NCBI GenBank assembly: GCA_000149265.1
Contig: CH003075.1
Coordinates: 460,709 to 524,708, forward strand
From: Ciona savignyi
Taxonomy: Eukaryota > Chordata > Ascidiacea > Phlebobranchia > Cionidae
Direction of reading: 5' to 3'
Length of the DNA stretch: 64,000 nucleotides
Below, in pieces: positions 38,801-49,951 of this stretch. Below the pieces are notes generated by a model that saw nothing but the letters and a program-made list of their open reading frames with translations, made no database searches and was not told the DNA's origin. Position 1 is the stretch's first letter. Every line of letters starts with the position of its first letter. The position numbers and the translations under genes are program-made.

Positions 38801-38881
38801 AACCGTTCAAAAGATGATTTGAAATCATTTATCTTGCAAAATGCAAAGGATGTTGAAACTAAAACAAAAGATGAATTGTAA
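32885..38881 (+). CDS. TXNDC5: Thioredoxin domain-containing protein 5 (ERp46), ER protein disulfide isomerase
   Basis: Eight exons: 32885-33030, 33097-33187, 34075-34133, 34395-34704, 34957-35058, 35947-36096, 37775-37993, 38738-38881. Phases agree and give 407 codons (406 aa; human TXNDC5 has 432). The N-terminus is a signal peptide ([15 protein letters not shown]). Three thioredoxin domains each carry APWCGHC, with active-site CGHC at residues 50-53, 171-174 and 316-319. Each domain also has the cis-proline GYP motif (MGYPT, RGYPT, TGYPS). A Pro-rich linker coded by exon 6 separates domains 2 and 3. The protein ends in KDEL, the ER retrieval signal. Three CGHC domains plus KDEL are diagnostic of TXNDC5, which makes disulfides in nascent secretory proteins. 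Introns split the first active site between Trp and CGHC. Confidence 0.95.
33290..33480 (+). repeat. SINE family A, old copy
   Basis: Degenerate copy in TXNDC5 intron 2: 'taaacccagttaattaatgggg', 'cacactgcaatat.tctggttacc', 'gataatttgacg'. A second fragment, about 33690-33780 ('tggctagttggttgtgtc', 'ttgccttaactcaatgg'), lies downstream. Confidence 0.65.
33690..33780 (+). repeat. SINE family A fragment
   Basis: Matches the middle of the SINE ('ggctagttggttgtgtc', 'gcggatgttgcct.aactcaatgg'). It is short and decayed. Confidence 0.5.
35059..35946. other. TXNDC5 intron 5
   Basis: 0.9 kb of very AT-rich intron; nothing recognised. Confidence 0.6.
36097..37774. other. TXNDC5 intron 6
   Basis: 1.7 kb intron between the Pro-rich linker exon and the third thioredoxin domain. 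It holds open frames (36184-36387, 37039-37236, 37257-37478) with no similarity I recognise; 37240-37700 is less AT-rich than its flanks. No gene is called. Confidence 0.5.
37994..38737. other. TXNDC5 intron 7
   Basis: 0.74 kb of AT-rich intron; nothing recognised. Confidence 0.6.
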
Positions 38882-39208
38882 AGAGATATGAATGCCATAT
38901 TCAAATATATTCCTCTGTAGTGTAAAGCATGTAGCCTAATCATATTTGAAGCATTTTTTTCTATAAATATTTACACTTTTTATAATTGCCATTTAAAAGT
39001 AAATTTTCCATTATTTTCTTAAATAGAAAGTGTGTGTATTAGATATTACACTACTTGTGGCAACATTTTTAACAAATTACTAACAACACTCTTAGATTTT
39101 TTAGTTGTTAGAAGCCTTTTGTATTCGTTATAAAATTTGACTTTATGACTTTACTAATGGTGCAATAAGAGTAGAACATTATACATTTTTAAAATGTAAA
39201 TTTATTAG

Positions 39209-39214
39209 AATAAA
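39209..39214 (+). other. Polyadenylation signal AATAAA (TXNDC5)
   Basis: First canonical AATAAA behind the TXNDC5 stop, 328 bp downstream. Confidence 0.45.
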
Positions 39215-42200
39215 AAATTTAATAGCCTATGCATTTGCGGGATAAATAGCTTTTTTTTCAAGAACAAAAATCTTCATATTATACCTGTGGTGCTTATTTG
39301 AACTGCCTGTTTCATTTTTAAGTTCAAGTCTTTGTGAATATATAAGTTTAAAAAAAGAAGCTCCGTGATATGTTTTGTTAATCTGTTATAAATTTGCTTT
39401 ACTATTTAGGGAATTTAGTTTTAATCCAAATTTGTGATTTTCAATTTTTTGTTAAAATTAAATTTAGAAATAAATTTCAAATTACTATATTGTTTATTGA
39501 GTTTATTTGTGATACTCCTACACAGTTGTATCCTTATACGTAATACAACACCGAGAATAAGATGTTCAGTTGGGAAAATGCAGGACCATTAAAACATGGG
39601 CAATCATCAGAATAACGTAGTTAAATGTTTTGCTGAGGACACAATCCAGCCAGGGACCGTTTTGAATCCACACAAATGCGTTGTTTGGGCTAAGATAGTT
39701 CATAGGGTGTAATACACAACAATCATACTAATAGCAGCATTTTATTTGTAAGTATTTGTATATTATTTGTAATATGCACCAGAAAAAGTGTTTAAATCAG
39801 GATTTTGTCTTGTTGACAACATTTGCAAAAGACCTTTTATTTTCTTCCCGGTTTAACAATATCTTGCTATGCAGTCCCACANNNNNNNNNNNNNNNNNNN
39901 NNNNNNNNNNNNNNNNNNNNNNNNNNNNNNNNNNNNNNNNNNNNNNNNNNNNNNNNNNNNNNNNNNNNNNNNNNNNNNNNNACCAAACATATCATATGTT
40001 GGAACAAGTGTAAGGTCTATTTTATCCGTTTGCATGTTGCCCTCCATTTCTGTGAGAGATAGCGTTAATTTAGTAAGTTTCAGAGGGTAGTTTAGTCGGT
40101 TATTCTAGGGAAAAGTAAATGCATGTAAGATGATCATTACCCAAATGATATGTGCTTACAGGTCACAGCAACTGTAGTGTGTGCACAATATAAATCATAA
40201 ATATTACTTTGTCTGACCATGTGGTCTTACGGATAATAAGAGAGATCGTAACCACATCTTTTTTACTTAAAATCTTTATCCCTGATCACTTTATTTTGAA
40301 CAAAAGTGATGTCCTGCTGATCCAGATAACTCTCATTATTTTAATCCATAACTTATCAAACACAGCAATAGCTCCTTTAATCCAACTGTGGGTGTAATAA
40401 CTATGGTTTTTGTCCCACACACCAAAATAACAATTCTTATATACTGGTTTAGGTTTACTCGGGACCATTTTATTAAGATATACCATAACAACATACCACT
40501 ACTTCGATTGCACAACTTGGTAGTATGGTTTACCAACCAGATGTTTTTATATAAAATTTGGTTAGAGCATCAGCAGTCAGTAAACAAAATAGCTTATTCG
40601 CTTGTGTCCAGAGGTAAAAGTCACCAACATACAGTAAAATTATGGTTTAAGAGCAATTTGTAAAAAAATCAAATATTTTAATTCATTGTGTGACAACATG
40701 TTAATCTTACTGAAGGTAATTTCCTGTGGCCTGTCAATTGGCTTAAATGTTTAAACCGATTCTGTTTCTTTATTAATTCCCCATCCTACAATACCATGAT
40801 GTTCGGATAAAATCCATGCAACATGTACATGTGTTAGGTCCCACACAGGTTCTCTTCCTGCTCTTATCTTATCTTTTTACTTATGCTCTATTTAAACCTT
40901 AAAAGCCCACCTGGGCGTCAAATTAATGTCACGTGCCCACCACAGGATATAACAAAAACTTCCCTATCATATACAAATATAACAACGGTTTTGGATGCAA
41001 ATTAATCTGACGATATAATACATACTGTGTTTTCCCATTCACAGGGATAAATAAGAATGTAAGAAAAAAGTAACATTGCTATGAGGAAACAAGGGATCTG
41101 TCCCTTTGAGACATCCGACATTGATGGTTAAACTTTAAAACCATCCCAAAATAATAAAGGCATTGTATTATTCATACCTTAATTATAAAAGCCATGCTTT
41201 TTCATGAAAACTAAAAACTGGTTGACTATAACATTTCAAAGAATAGGTTTAATGAAATATAAAGTTTTGCTCTTGGTTGTGTCTCATATTCTATTAATTT
41301 CACTATAATTTAATTATCTCATTTTGTCATCACATTACAAGAGAAATCACAATATTTTAGTAACCACAGGCCAAAAATCCAAACATGGTTAAAAGCCTAA
41401 ATTTTCATCATCAGGGTAAAATGTTACATGGCACATTGACATGACAACTAAATGTAAACTTAAGGTTTACAATTACCTATCAAATATGCTTCTGGAGTGG
41501 TGATATACCAGGCTTGCTATGTGTTGTATGACCACCCCATGTACCTCTAAGCCAGGGTTTATACAACCTTTTTTGGTTGTGGACTAATTCCAAACCAGCC
41601 AAAGTCTTTTTGGACTCACAGCTCAACAATGAAAGCCACTTTACACAGAGTATATTTAGTTTGTCACATAAAGGCCACGAACAAACAGACTGAAACATTA
41701 CAGAACTTAAACAAAGTCAGTTTACTGTAGTTTCCACATTTACTATCAATGTGAGCTTTTTCAATGTGAGCGGTTGTCAACGCACATCCAATTGTCCGCT
41801 TTTATAAAATTTGTAATCTTTGTCCAGGCAATTTTCATGTTTAGATTCAAGGTATCATTGCATTTTAGCTTCATTTAAAGAGCTATGAGCTAAAACGTTT
41901 GATCACAAGTCACAGCACACACTGTGGCCTGACATCGTCATTTACTTCCACAGACATCAATTCAAATTTTAAAGTCTTTGTTATTTGAAAATAAATTTTT
42001 TCGTTTTGCCATTAAAAATTGTCTACTGTACTATGTTAGAATTTACTGCAGTTTAAACTCCCCAGAAAAGCATAAACTATGCCATTACCAATTCCATTAT
42101 TACCGAAACATAATAGCAGGCACAAAGAGTAGAAAAATTCCAATGCATTAAAATAGTACAAATGCGGTTATAAGATTCTATCGTTATGTGATCTCGGACT

Positions 42201-42416
42201 AATTAAATCTGCTCTCGGGTTGAGAAACACTGCTCTAAGTGGTAGATACATAGATCTTATCACGGATGGATTGTGGTTACTTTATATGATGGTTTTGCTA
42301 TGCATGCACCAAATGTTAAATGTTTTTTTGAGCGAATGTTATTTTTTTTAATGGTATTCTGACATATATCAGGTTTATGATTCCTGCACCTGGGGTATAC
42401 CTTGCATCCCTCACAA
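39215..42416. other. Intergenic DNA with gap
   Basis: 3.2 kb between the convergent ends of TXNDC5 and RBFA. It includes the N run and faint SINE family A traces near 40350-40400 ('acagcaatagctcc') and 41030-41060 ('tttcccattcacagggataaa'). No coding sequence is recognised. Open frames across the N run are artefacts. Confidence 0.5.
39882..39981. other. Assembly gap, 100 N
   Basis: Exactly 100 N, the conventional placeholder for a gap of unknown size. Confidence 0.98.
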
Positions 42417-44524
42417 CTATGTGGTTTGGTATAAAGGCAAAGTCTTACCTTGATAATTTTCCTCATGTTCTTCTGGGGGACCTGTATCTACCAACCCAGC
42501 TTCAAACATCTTGTTAACTTTTGCCTCCATAATCACATCATCAGTGACATGGAAATGAATGCTGGGTGTGTTACCGATTACGTGGTTATGGATCAGGATG
42601 TGTCTGATTTCTGCTGCGTGTCTGTTGAGGATAAAAATGGAATGAGTGAATAGTAAGGCCAACATACTGAATGAATAAACAAAAATTAATAAACCAACTA
42701 ACTAACTAACATTCTAATATTATAAACTAGCACACTTTATTTAAAACGTCTATGTTGTCTAAAATAACACATTGAAGGAGCTTAGTGACTTGAATGTCAG
42801 GTAACTCATGTTAAAACTTACTTGTTCAACACATCATGTATTAGCACATCCCTGTCAGTTCCTTGGAGTTCCCATTGAATGATACAGTTCTGTTTAGATA
42901 GCATGTTGCATGTTGTCAATCGGACCTGTAATCTTGTCACTTCATCCGCTACCATACCAGAATCAATTAGCTCCTAAAAATGAGCAGATAGAGTAATACT
43001 TTTAAATTCTGAATAATGTAGTTGTATTAAAAACTTGTATTATTCAAACAAATGAAATGCTACCATTACTAGTACCCATGTATATTCCAGGAAACAATAG
43101 TGCACTCCATAGCAACCGGACACTGACACCATTTTCTAATACTCAATAATATTATTTTGTAGAGATACTACAATGTCTACCACCTACCCAAAGACTAAGC
43201 CGGTCATGGATACTGTTTTCTAACCAAAACACATGTCATATTCATGCTCGCTACTAGGGGTAGGTAAACTAGGCAACATGAACACTAGGAATACATTTTA
43301 TGTATCATTTAATATTTATATTACTAATGTCAGCACAGTAGTTTTAACTACCACTTTGAATCTACTATATCAGGACAACGTTTATAAAAATGGTTTAAAG
43401 GAATAAATAAAACCAGCAGACCATAGTTATACTACAGTGTTTAAAATTTCATGACAAAATGGAAATCTGTGTGTTAAAGTAAAACTGATATTAACCAAAC
43501 TGGGTAAAGATAAAAATATTAAACCTGGACTTCTCTCAACACAATATTCGCTCTGGTCTGATCCCGAAGTTGAATGTTTCTGTTTAGTTTTCCAAACTGG
43601 GTTGAATTTGTTGATGGAACTTGAGATTTGTAAGTTTTCTCAGGAACCTCATCGTAGAACTTTTTTCTCAGATTTGTCCTTGTCCGAAGCATCTTCTTAA
43701 TTTTCTCTTGCACTCTGATAAAAAATAAAAGTGCATTTAGGTATTTTGAACCAGGGGATTTTAATGAGTTCTCTGTTGCATTGTTAAAATAGGATATTCA
43801 TGAATGGAAAAACGCAATGGGCGTTATCACACAGGCAATCTTTAGAATACCTTAAACAAGTAATCGTTAGATTATGTTGCACCCCTGATGGGTTACTGAA
43901 GATATTGCAGTGTGATACCAATTAATTAGAAACCATTAATTCAATGGGTTCAGGCAATGACCACAAAGTGCCTTGCTCAAACTAACTAGTTAGCAACTGG
44001 TTTCAAACCTTTAACCTGATAATGCAACAATTCACCAAAACACCAATTATAATTATTAATTAATCCAATAAATAATTGGAAATCGTTATGGATTAACAAC
44101 TTGCAGAGCAAATTAATATTTAATACCCAAAAATTTATACTACTTATACTTAAAAAAGCTATAAAGAAAAGCAGAATCAAGAAGCATTGGGGCTGGTTTA
44201 AAAGAAAGATGATGTAATTTTTTTAAGTCACTAAGATAGAGGATAAATAACAAAAACCTTAGGACATGTATTCAAATTGAAAACTCACAGCTTTTCCTCT
44301 TTTTTATAGGAACTTATTTCTCGTTTTACAAGAACAAACGGAACTTGGTATTTTGTTTTCCAGGGCTTCTTGTCTTCTGATTTTGGCGTATTGTACAAAA
44401 GATTCCAAGTGGATAATGATAACCAAGGATTAAAGATTGTTTTGTTGTGTTTTACCATCAGTTTTACATTGCACGGTAGACAGCAGCAGCGCATACAGAG
44501 TCGTTTCATTATTATTATAGACAT
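42417..44524 (-). CDS. RBFA: Ribosome-binding factor A, mitochondrial
   Basis: Exons on the minus strand: 44524-44289, 43714-43525, 42973-42822, 42621-42417. Phases agree. Read to the stop at 42417 the protein has 260 aa. RBFA helps the small ribosomal subunit mature; the animal form acts in mitochondria. The N-terminus is rich in Arg, Cys and Lys and lacks acidic residues at first, as a mitochondrial leader would. The middle shows LRKKFYDEVPEK, like the KKFWYD segment of animal RBFA. The last exons give a KH-like RBFA fold with AAEIRHILIHNHVIGNTPSIHFH, matching the vertebrate AAHMRHLL...PPIVF segment. A strong donor (GTAAGA) at 42448 means the real last residues may lie in one more exon that I could not find. 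Confidence 0.8.
43785..44015 (-). repeat. SINE family A copy, reverse
   Basis: In RBFA intron 1: 'aggatattcatgaatgg', 'cccattaattcaatgggttcaggcaatg', 'aagtgccttgc'. The SINE is in the same orientation as the host gene. Confidence 0.75.
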
Positions 44525-45480
44525 GACTGTAAAAGTTAGTTACCAAAGTAAATTGTTAAAGGCTAATTAGATTTTCATCAATTTAAAAATTATAAAATTT
44601 TCTGGCTGATTAGCTCATGTCGCCATATCTACACACTCTAAACTCCTAAGCTAAAAATGGTGGCATTTTAGCATGTGTGCAACATATTAATGTTTACATA
44701 GCTCCAACGTGCATCTAACATTCCGTGCAGACAAGTCATCGAAAAAAATACATAACAGATGTCACCTAACCACCATAGTGGATTTCTTGCGGATTCATGG
44801 TTTCTTGCAGTACAAAAATGTGGCAACATTATCGATCGTATCCAACACAGAACACACTGCAATACACCGCCTTATTAATGAAAAATAACCAGGTACTTTA
44901 CCTAATTTGAGATAACGCTGCTCTTTCATTTGTAGGAAAAAAAACATCTCCTACTATTTATTTAACTCATTTGCCCACCATTTCGTTTAATTTTAATCAA
45001 GTTTCTAGAAATTATGTTGGGAGTGGAAAATTATAACACGGATATTTTTCACAATCGTGTTCAGTAAAGGGGACTTTAAGCATGTATATATGTTAACGTT
45101 CATAGGCGTTTGCATTTATATAGACTATAGATAGTCTTATTGTATAAATCCAGTGGTGTATCCTGATTGCTTATTAAAAAATCTGGGCACTATTTCGATC
45201 GTATTCAACACACTGTAATGGATTTGGCAACTGAACGGGCGGACACGAGTTGTCAGACGACAAAAGTAACAACACCGCCAACACACGGAGTAGGCTACCT
45301 GTTGGCATAGCCATCTTAATTTAATATCAAAAGCTTATCACGTGGTGTGTCGAGATTCGTAATCTGGTCTCACTGACTTTTGATCGAAAACAAGCAGATA
45401 GGATCCTTGTTTTATTATTCTAGCAGGACAACGCGGGTCGTTTTAACACTGTGTAAGTTGGCTTATATGTTAAAGACGAG
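44525..45480. other. Shared upstream region of RBFA (-) and the small gene (+)
   Basis: About 950 bp between divergent start codons, so it may hold both promoters. Two SINE family A scraps are seen, about 44830-44870 and 45190-45270 ('ttcaacacactgtaatgg', 'cgggcggacacgag'). Nothing else is recognised. Confidence 0.45.
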
Positions 45481-45973
45481 ATGTTTAGTATATCTGATCA
45501 ATTTAATTATTCACTGAGTCAAAGGCCAAGGCTGTTGCACAAGGACTTAACCGACCATTCAGAGCCGCTCGTTTCTATTTTTCGGTTGAATCCGATGCAT
45601 GGAGACATAATCCAACCGGTCGGAGAAGAATACAAGAATGACAATACAAATGGACCAGGTGTTTTACTAGGTGTTCACTTTGGTTTATTGCGATAGTTCG
45701 ATATCTAGTAGGTAGTAGGTAAATGATAGCATGATTTAGTTTTGGATCAAATAAGTAGCTAAATAAATTTGATCGTCATAACAATGATTACAAAAACCCT
45801 ATATATATTTAACTTTGAGCTGTAATTAATTAAAGGCGACAGCAATCAAAGATGGATCTTTTGATAGAACAGCTGTTAGTCCGCTTCGATCGCTACATGC
45901 AGCACTGAATATGAAACCTGTCGAGAAAAAATGTTTATACGCGACTGCACCAACTATTCCAACGATAGAATGA
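45481..45973 (+). CDS. Small two-exon gene, 102 aa, unknown
   Basis: Exons 45481-45658 and 45843-45973; the join (donor GTGTTT, acceptor GACAG) is phase-consistent and gives 103 codons. The protein is hydrophilic, with no signal peptide or membrane segment, and rather Pro-, Asn- and His-containing. Readable pieces are FRLNPMHGDIIQPVGEEY in exon 1 and DGSFDRTAVSPLRSLHAAL in exon 2. I recognise no family. An AATAAA lies 92 bp behind the stop (46065-46070), which supports a real transcript. The exon 1 donor is not a strong one, so the model could change. Confidence 0.5.
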
Positions 45974-46064
45974 TCTTAAATGTTTTGCCGGGAAAGTACA
46001 CAGACGTATGTGACCAGTTATTTAAAAACCCTTAGCTTGGTTCCTTTACTAAACATGTCATAGC

Positions 46065-46070
46065 AATAAA
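46065..46070 (+). other. Polyadenylation signal AATAAA (small gene)
   Basis: AATAAA followed by an A-run, 92 bp after the stop of the 102-aa gene and about 80 bp from the stop codon of the opposing gene. Confidence 0.5.
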
Positions 46071-46150
46071 AAAAAGTACGTAAATTTGCATTATATGTTC
46101 GATGATTCATGTAACAAACCGTGCTGTAAGACATTTTAACACAATGTCAG

Positions 46151-49100
46151 TTAATACCATTCTGCTTAAATTCATAAAATACAAAGAAAGAAATAATGAT
46201 TATAACAAGGTTTGTATGGTTACATAATCAAATAGCAAACAAGAATTCTTACCGATGTTGTTGCTGTACCATTGATCAACGCGTTGTATGAAGTACATGA
46301 TGTTAGGATTTTCAGTATCCATTAAATTTACCACTTGGTCCATTTCCCAAATATTCTGAAGACAATCAAGTTAAGATATGTATGCAAATATATTAAGGTT
46401 TGTTTTAGTGTTATATCCAACTCTATGGTAGTATCTTAATGCTACCTGTACAGTGATTCCTTCAGGGCAACCGGCTCCGGTGTCGATGACAATTACGTAA
46501 GTTCCTTGGACTGGTTTGGCAACAAGAGTTCCTTCCATGTTGTCAGCGTTCTTCAAAATCAAGCAAATGTCATAGGTGTGTCAAATGAATGAACGTTTTA
46601 TATATTCCTACGATTTTGCTCTTCCACTTCAGTTATAATATAGAGTTAATTTTTGTGGGTTAAACACGTATGAAATAATAAGGTAAACAATACTGCGTTA
46701 CCTTCTGACTTGAATATTTTAATAACTTACTGGATTCCCAGGGTCCATGTAAGTCGAGCCCAACTTCACTTGCACCATGCCACCGGGTCCCCAGTTTGAT
46801 GTTTGGATCTCGAGAGCTGAGACAAAATGATATAAAGCTACAGCTTTTGCAAATCTTAGTAACTAACTAACATGATGTGCTAATGATACTAATTTTAGGA
46901 TTAGGTTAAAACGGGATTAGGTTGGTAAACACTGCAATTTCTTCTGTAACCGGGCGGTGGACGCGAGGTGATCTGACGAATGCCCGTGTGTTAACCCCCT
47001 TGGTTTCCCTATTCACGTGGAAAATGAATATCCCCTTTTATTCTATACTTACGAGTATCTTCTGGGATATCAGCAGCCAGTGGTGCAACTGAAGGATTGA
47101 AATCAACAGTGATGTTACCGGATTGAAGATCACATTCGCCACTGCAGAAATAGGATAATTGTAAAGAAACATTTGTTTATACTTAATTGGTATTTTAATG
47201 ATTTTTGATAACTATGGGCAAACCACTTCATTTAAGTTCCAGTATAAAATTTAAAGGAGGGCCGTTTTAATTTGCTAAATAAAACCTGAAATATTTCCGA
47301 CTAAAAGCAAGATGTTCTGAAATATTTAATAAAATCTTTTGTTTAGAACAAATTAAGCTCATCTATAGAAGGGGGAACTACAAACAAAGTAGAATGTGAT
47401 GAATAGTACTAAGCTTACGTCATGTTTCCTCGGTTGAAATTAAAGTTAATTTCAGATCTTTCTCGCATCCACGTTTCATCTTGTACGAAGACGTATCTAC
47501 CAGTTGCTTCATCGGAGTTTACCATGTCAATGTTGGCGTTCCAAACCTGTCAGAAAGTACATTAATCAATCACGATAGCGACAGTGCGGCCATTCGTAAC
47601 AGAGACTAATAACCGTAGGTGTAAAACCTTTACTTGGTATATTTAGTAAGATTTAGAGTCTGTCAATAACAATACGAAGTTAAATTACTAAAATATGTCT
47701 AATAAATAGACAAAATGAAAGGGGCGTTATCACAATGCTAATCAGATTACTGTATGCTGAGCATGATGCGCGTGATATCGGGCAACCGGAGCTAGTGCAA
47801 TGTGTCATATCTACCGAAGACGTGTCAGTTTTAGTAGAACTTATTATTCCACTAGATTCAGGGGATCAGGTGTTTTAGATGACTTTTTTGTGGGAAATAT
47901 TTTATTTAATGTTTTAGTTACTTACCACGACTTCGTCGACGGGGCAGGTCAGTTGAACTGCGACGTAGAAATTGCCGGGCGGGATCACGAATTCTCTGTA
48001 AATTTAGGCGAAAATTTTATTTGGAATTTACCCGAGGCAAACTGTTCTTCGGCAGATCATTTTTGTGAACCTACCTGAAAATCGTTGCTTCACCGCCGAA
48101 AGTGGTTTGACTCATCCACCACGCATTTACCCGAATGCCGGAGCCTGCAGTTCTTGCTCTGTGTAATTTAGTACATGTAAAACATTTCTTTCTATAATTA
48201 CAAGGGTCAATATTGTTTAGAATCGTTACCGAAATTCTTCATTGTCGCCCAATTGTCCGCCTTCAGTGATGGCTCTGATTGAGAGGTCGTAGAAAGTAAA
48301 CGGACTTAACCCGCTGATGTAAGCCTTGTTGCCTTGTACATCAACAGAGGCAGCTGCACAAAAGAATTACTTTTACACAGTGATGCATTGATATTGCAAA
48401 AAAAAACACCAATTTGATCAAATCTTTAATTTTTTAGCTAACTTTAACCCATTTGATGAAATAGGCGGTGGAACTGTAAGATAGCCGGTTACTCAAATTA
48501 CCCCATGCCCGCAGTTCTGTTTTAACAACTAACGGACGGCATATATTTATATTAAATCCAATAAAAATTCTCCGATTATCCACAAGGCACCTGTCAGTCT
48601 AGGTCGTGGTAACACGTTTAGTCAACGTCTGTCGATCAAGTTGGAGTGATCGAAACTAGCCACTTGCTTATCAAGTGTAGCCACTTGCTTATGAAAGTTA
48701 TTTTCCCTTGTGCGGGTGTTTTGTGTCCATGCTCGAAAGACACATAACCTATGTAGTTCCCATATACTTACAAATGATCTCTCCTGAGGTGGTAGCCACT
48801 TCCACCGAATATCCAGATGTGCCATTGACCATGTCCCACGAGATAACAAGCATTGTTTCAGTTGTTTCCTCGAAAACGTTCTGCAAGTTAGTCGGCTTCT
48901 CTGCCACTGCAAATATCGTTTGTTAAATGCGTTTATCTTAACCAGGGGTCGACAACTTTATTCACTTAAAGCCATTTTAACTGAAATTCGACAAAATAAA
49001 AATCACTGGAAGCTGCAAAACTAATAATATTTCCACAATAAAATGAAAACAACACTGTGCCGAGGTAAAGACGCGATCGTGTTTTTCTATTTGTTTCGAC

Positions 49101-49951
49101 CTATATTCATGTCTTTTAAACTCAATCGCTTGCTATAATAAAAATTTAATAAGATATCGCATCATGAGAATAAAAGAGTTACATGTGGCTTCTAAACAAA
49201 TAATACATTTATAATAATTTTCAGTTTAACCCCCTTTGCAGCCAGGTAAATAGAATAGACTCAAAAATGTTGTATTATATACATTCTGACTCTTTGCTTT
49301 TTAGCACATAAATAAACAAAGACCTGTTCAACCCAATTTATATTTTGACTTACATGTTTGGAATTGAACGAAAGCTGGAAATCCAAGAGACTCGTTGCCA
49401 CCGTTAGCCACGACGCTGGCAGTGTAAGTGGTCATCGCAGTCAGTCCTCCAAACGCGGCTCTTGTTTCCGTTGTTGTCATAGACTGGCCGATTTCCATAA
49501 TTGTGGCCTGAAAATAACAAGATGTAATTAAGATGCTAAGATATGCATTATTCAGCCAGACGCTGTATACTCATGTTTTGAAACACACAGTTTTTTTATC
49601 GCAAACAGTTCTTAACTTAATTGTCGCTATTATAGAAATCGCAAGAATATCAAAAAAAATTATTTAGCCTTTCCTGGGTTATATTGGCAAACAACGAACG
49701 GCATGGTTTTTACTCAGTCGGTTAAATGAAAAGCTCAAGTTGTATAAGAGTCGGACACACCCAGCCTCTTTGTAAAAGAACATAAGTGTATTGCTAACCA
49801 AATAGGACACCACGTCCCCTTCAACTGCCGTCCATGTCAACCCGACTGCGTTAGATCGAACAACAGCCTGTAGGTCGGTGGGTGCGGGAAGAATGTCTTG
49901 TGCATTCACTGCAGCCAAGATGGCCAACAAAGTTACAAATACCTGTTTCAT
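46151..49951 (-). CDS. Secreted protein: two fibronectin type III domains and two CBM2-like modules
   Basis: Twelve minus-strand exons: 49951-49799, 49507-49354, 48906-48772, 48353-48230, 48158-48075, 47995-47926, 47546-47419, 47141-47053, 46816-46731, 46550-46446, 46355-46253, 46161-46151. Phases agree at every join and give 413 aa. A signal peptide (MKQVFVTLLAILAAVNA) is followed by FN3 domains at about 20-102 and 105-192 (LTAMTTYTASVVANGG; LSPFTFYDLSIRAITEGG). From 195 on there are two Trp-rich beta modules. The first has FYVAVQLTCPVDEVVVWNAN and later a TW and an INFNFNRGN; the second has SNWGPGGMVQVKL and GTYVIVIDTG. The WNA..., W.xGG and F.F pattern resembles carbohydrate-binding family 2, which binds cellulose or chitin. 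No membrane anchor is seen. The FN3 call is firm; CBM2 is a suggestion. The last exon of 11 nt is a weak point. Confidence 0.8.
46930..47045 (+). repeat. SINE family A, 3' fragment
   Basis: 'cactgcaat', 'gtaaccgggcggtggacgcgaggtgatctgacg', 'gcccgtgtgttaacccccttggttt', and an AATATCC-type tail. It lies in an intron of the FN3/CBM gene, with its tail about 8 bp from the exon ending at 47053. Confidence 0.8.
47710..47815 (-). repeat. SINE family A fragment, reverse
   Basis: 'ggggcgttatcacaatgctaatcagatta' and 'gggcaaccggagctagtgcaatgtgt' match the reverse complement of the SINE body. It lies in an intron of the FN3/CBM gene. Confidence 0.55.

Noticed and set aside
39756..40090. Open frames across the N run
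   Set aside because: Made only by unknown bases.
47800..48078. Plus-strand open frame of 92 codons
   Set aside because: Overlaps minus-strand exons of the FN3/CBM gene in a shadow frame.
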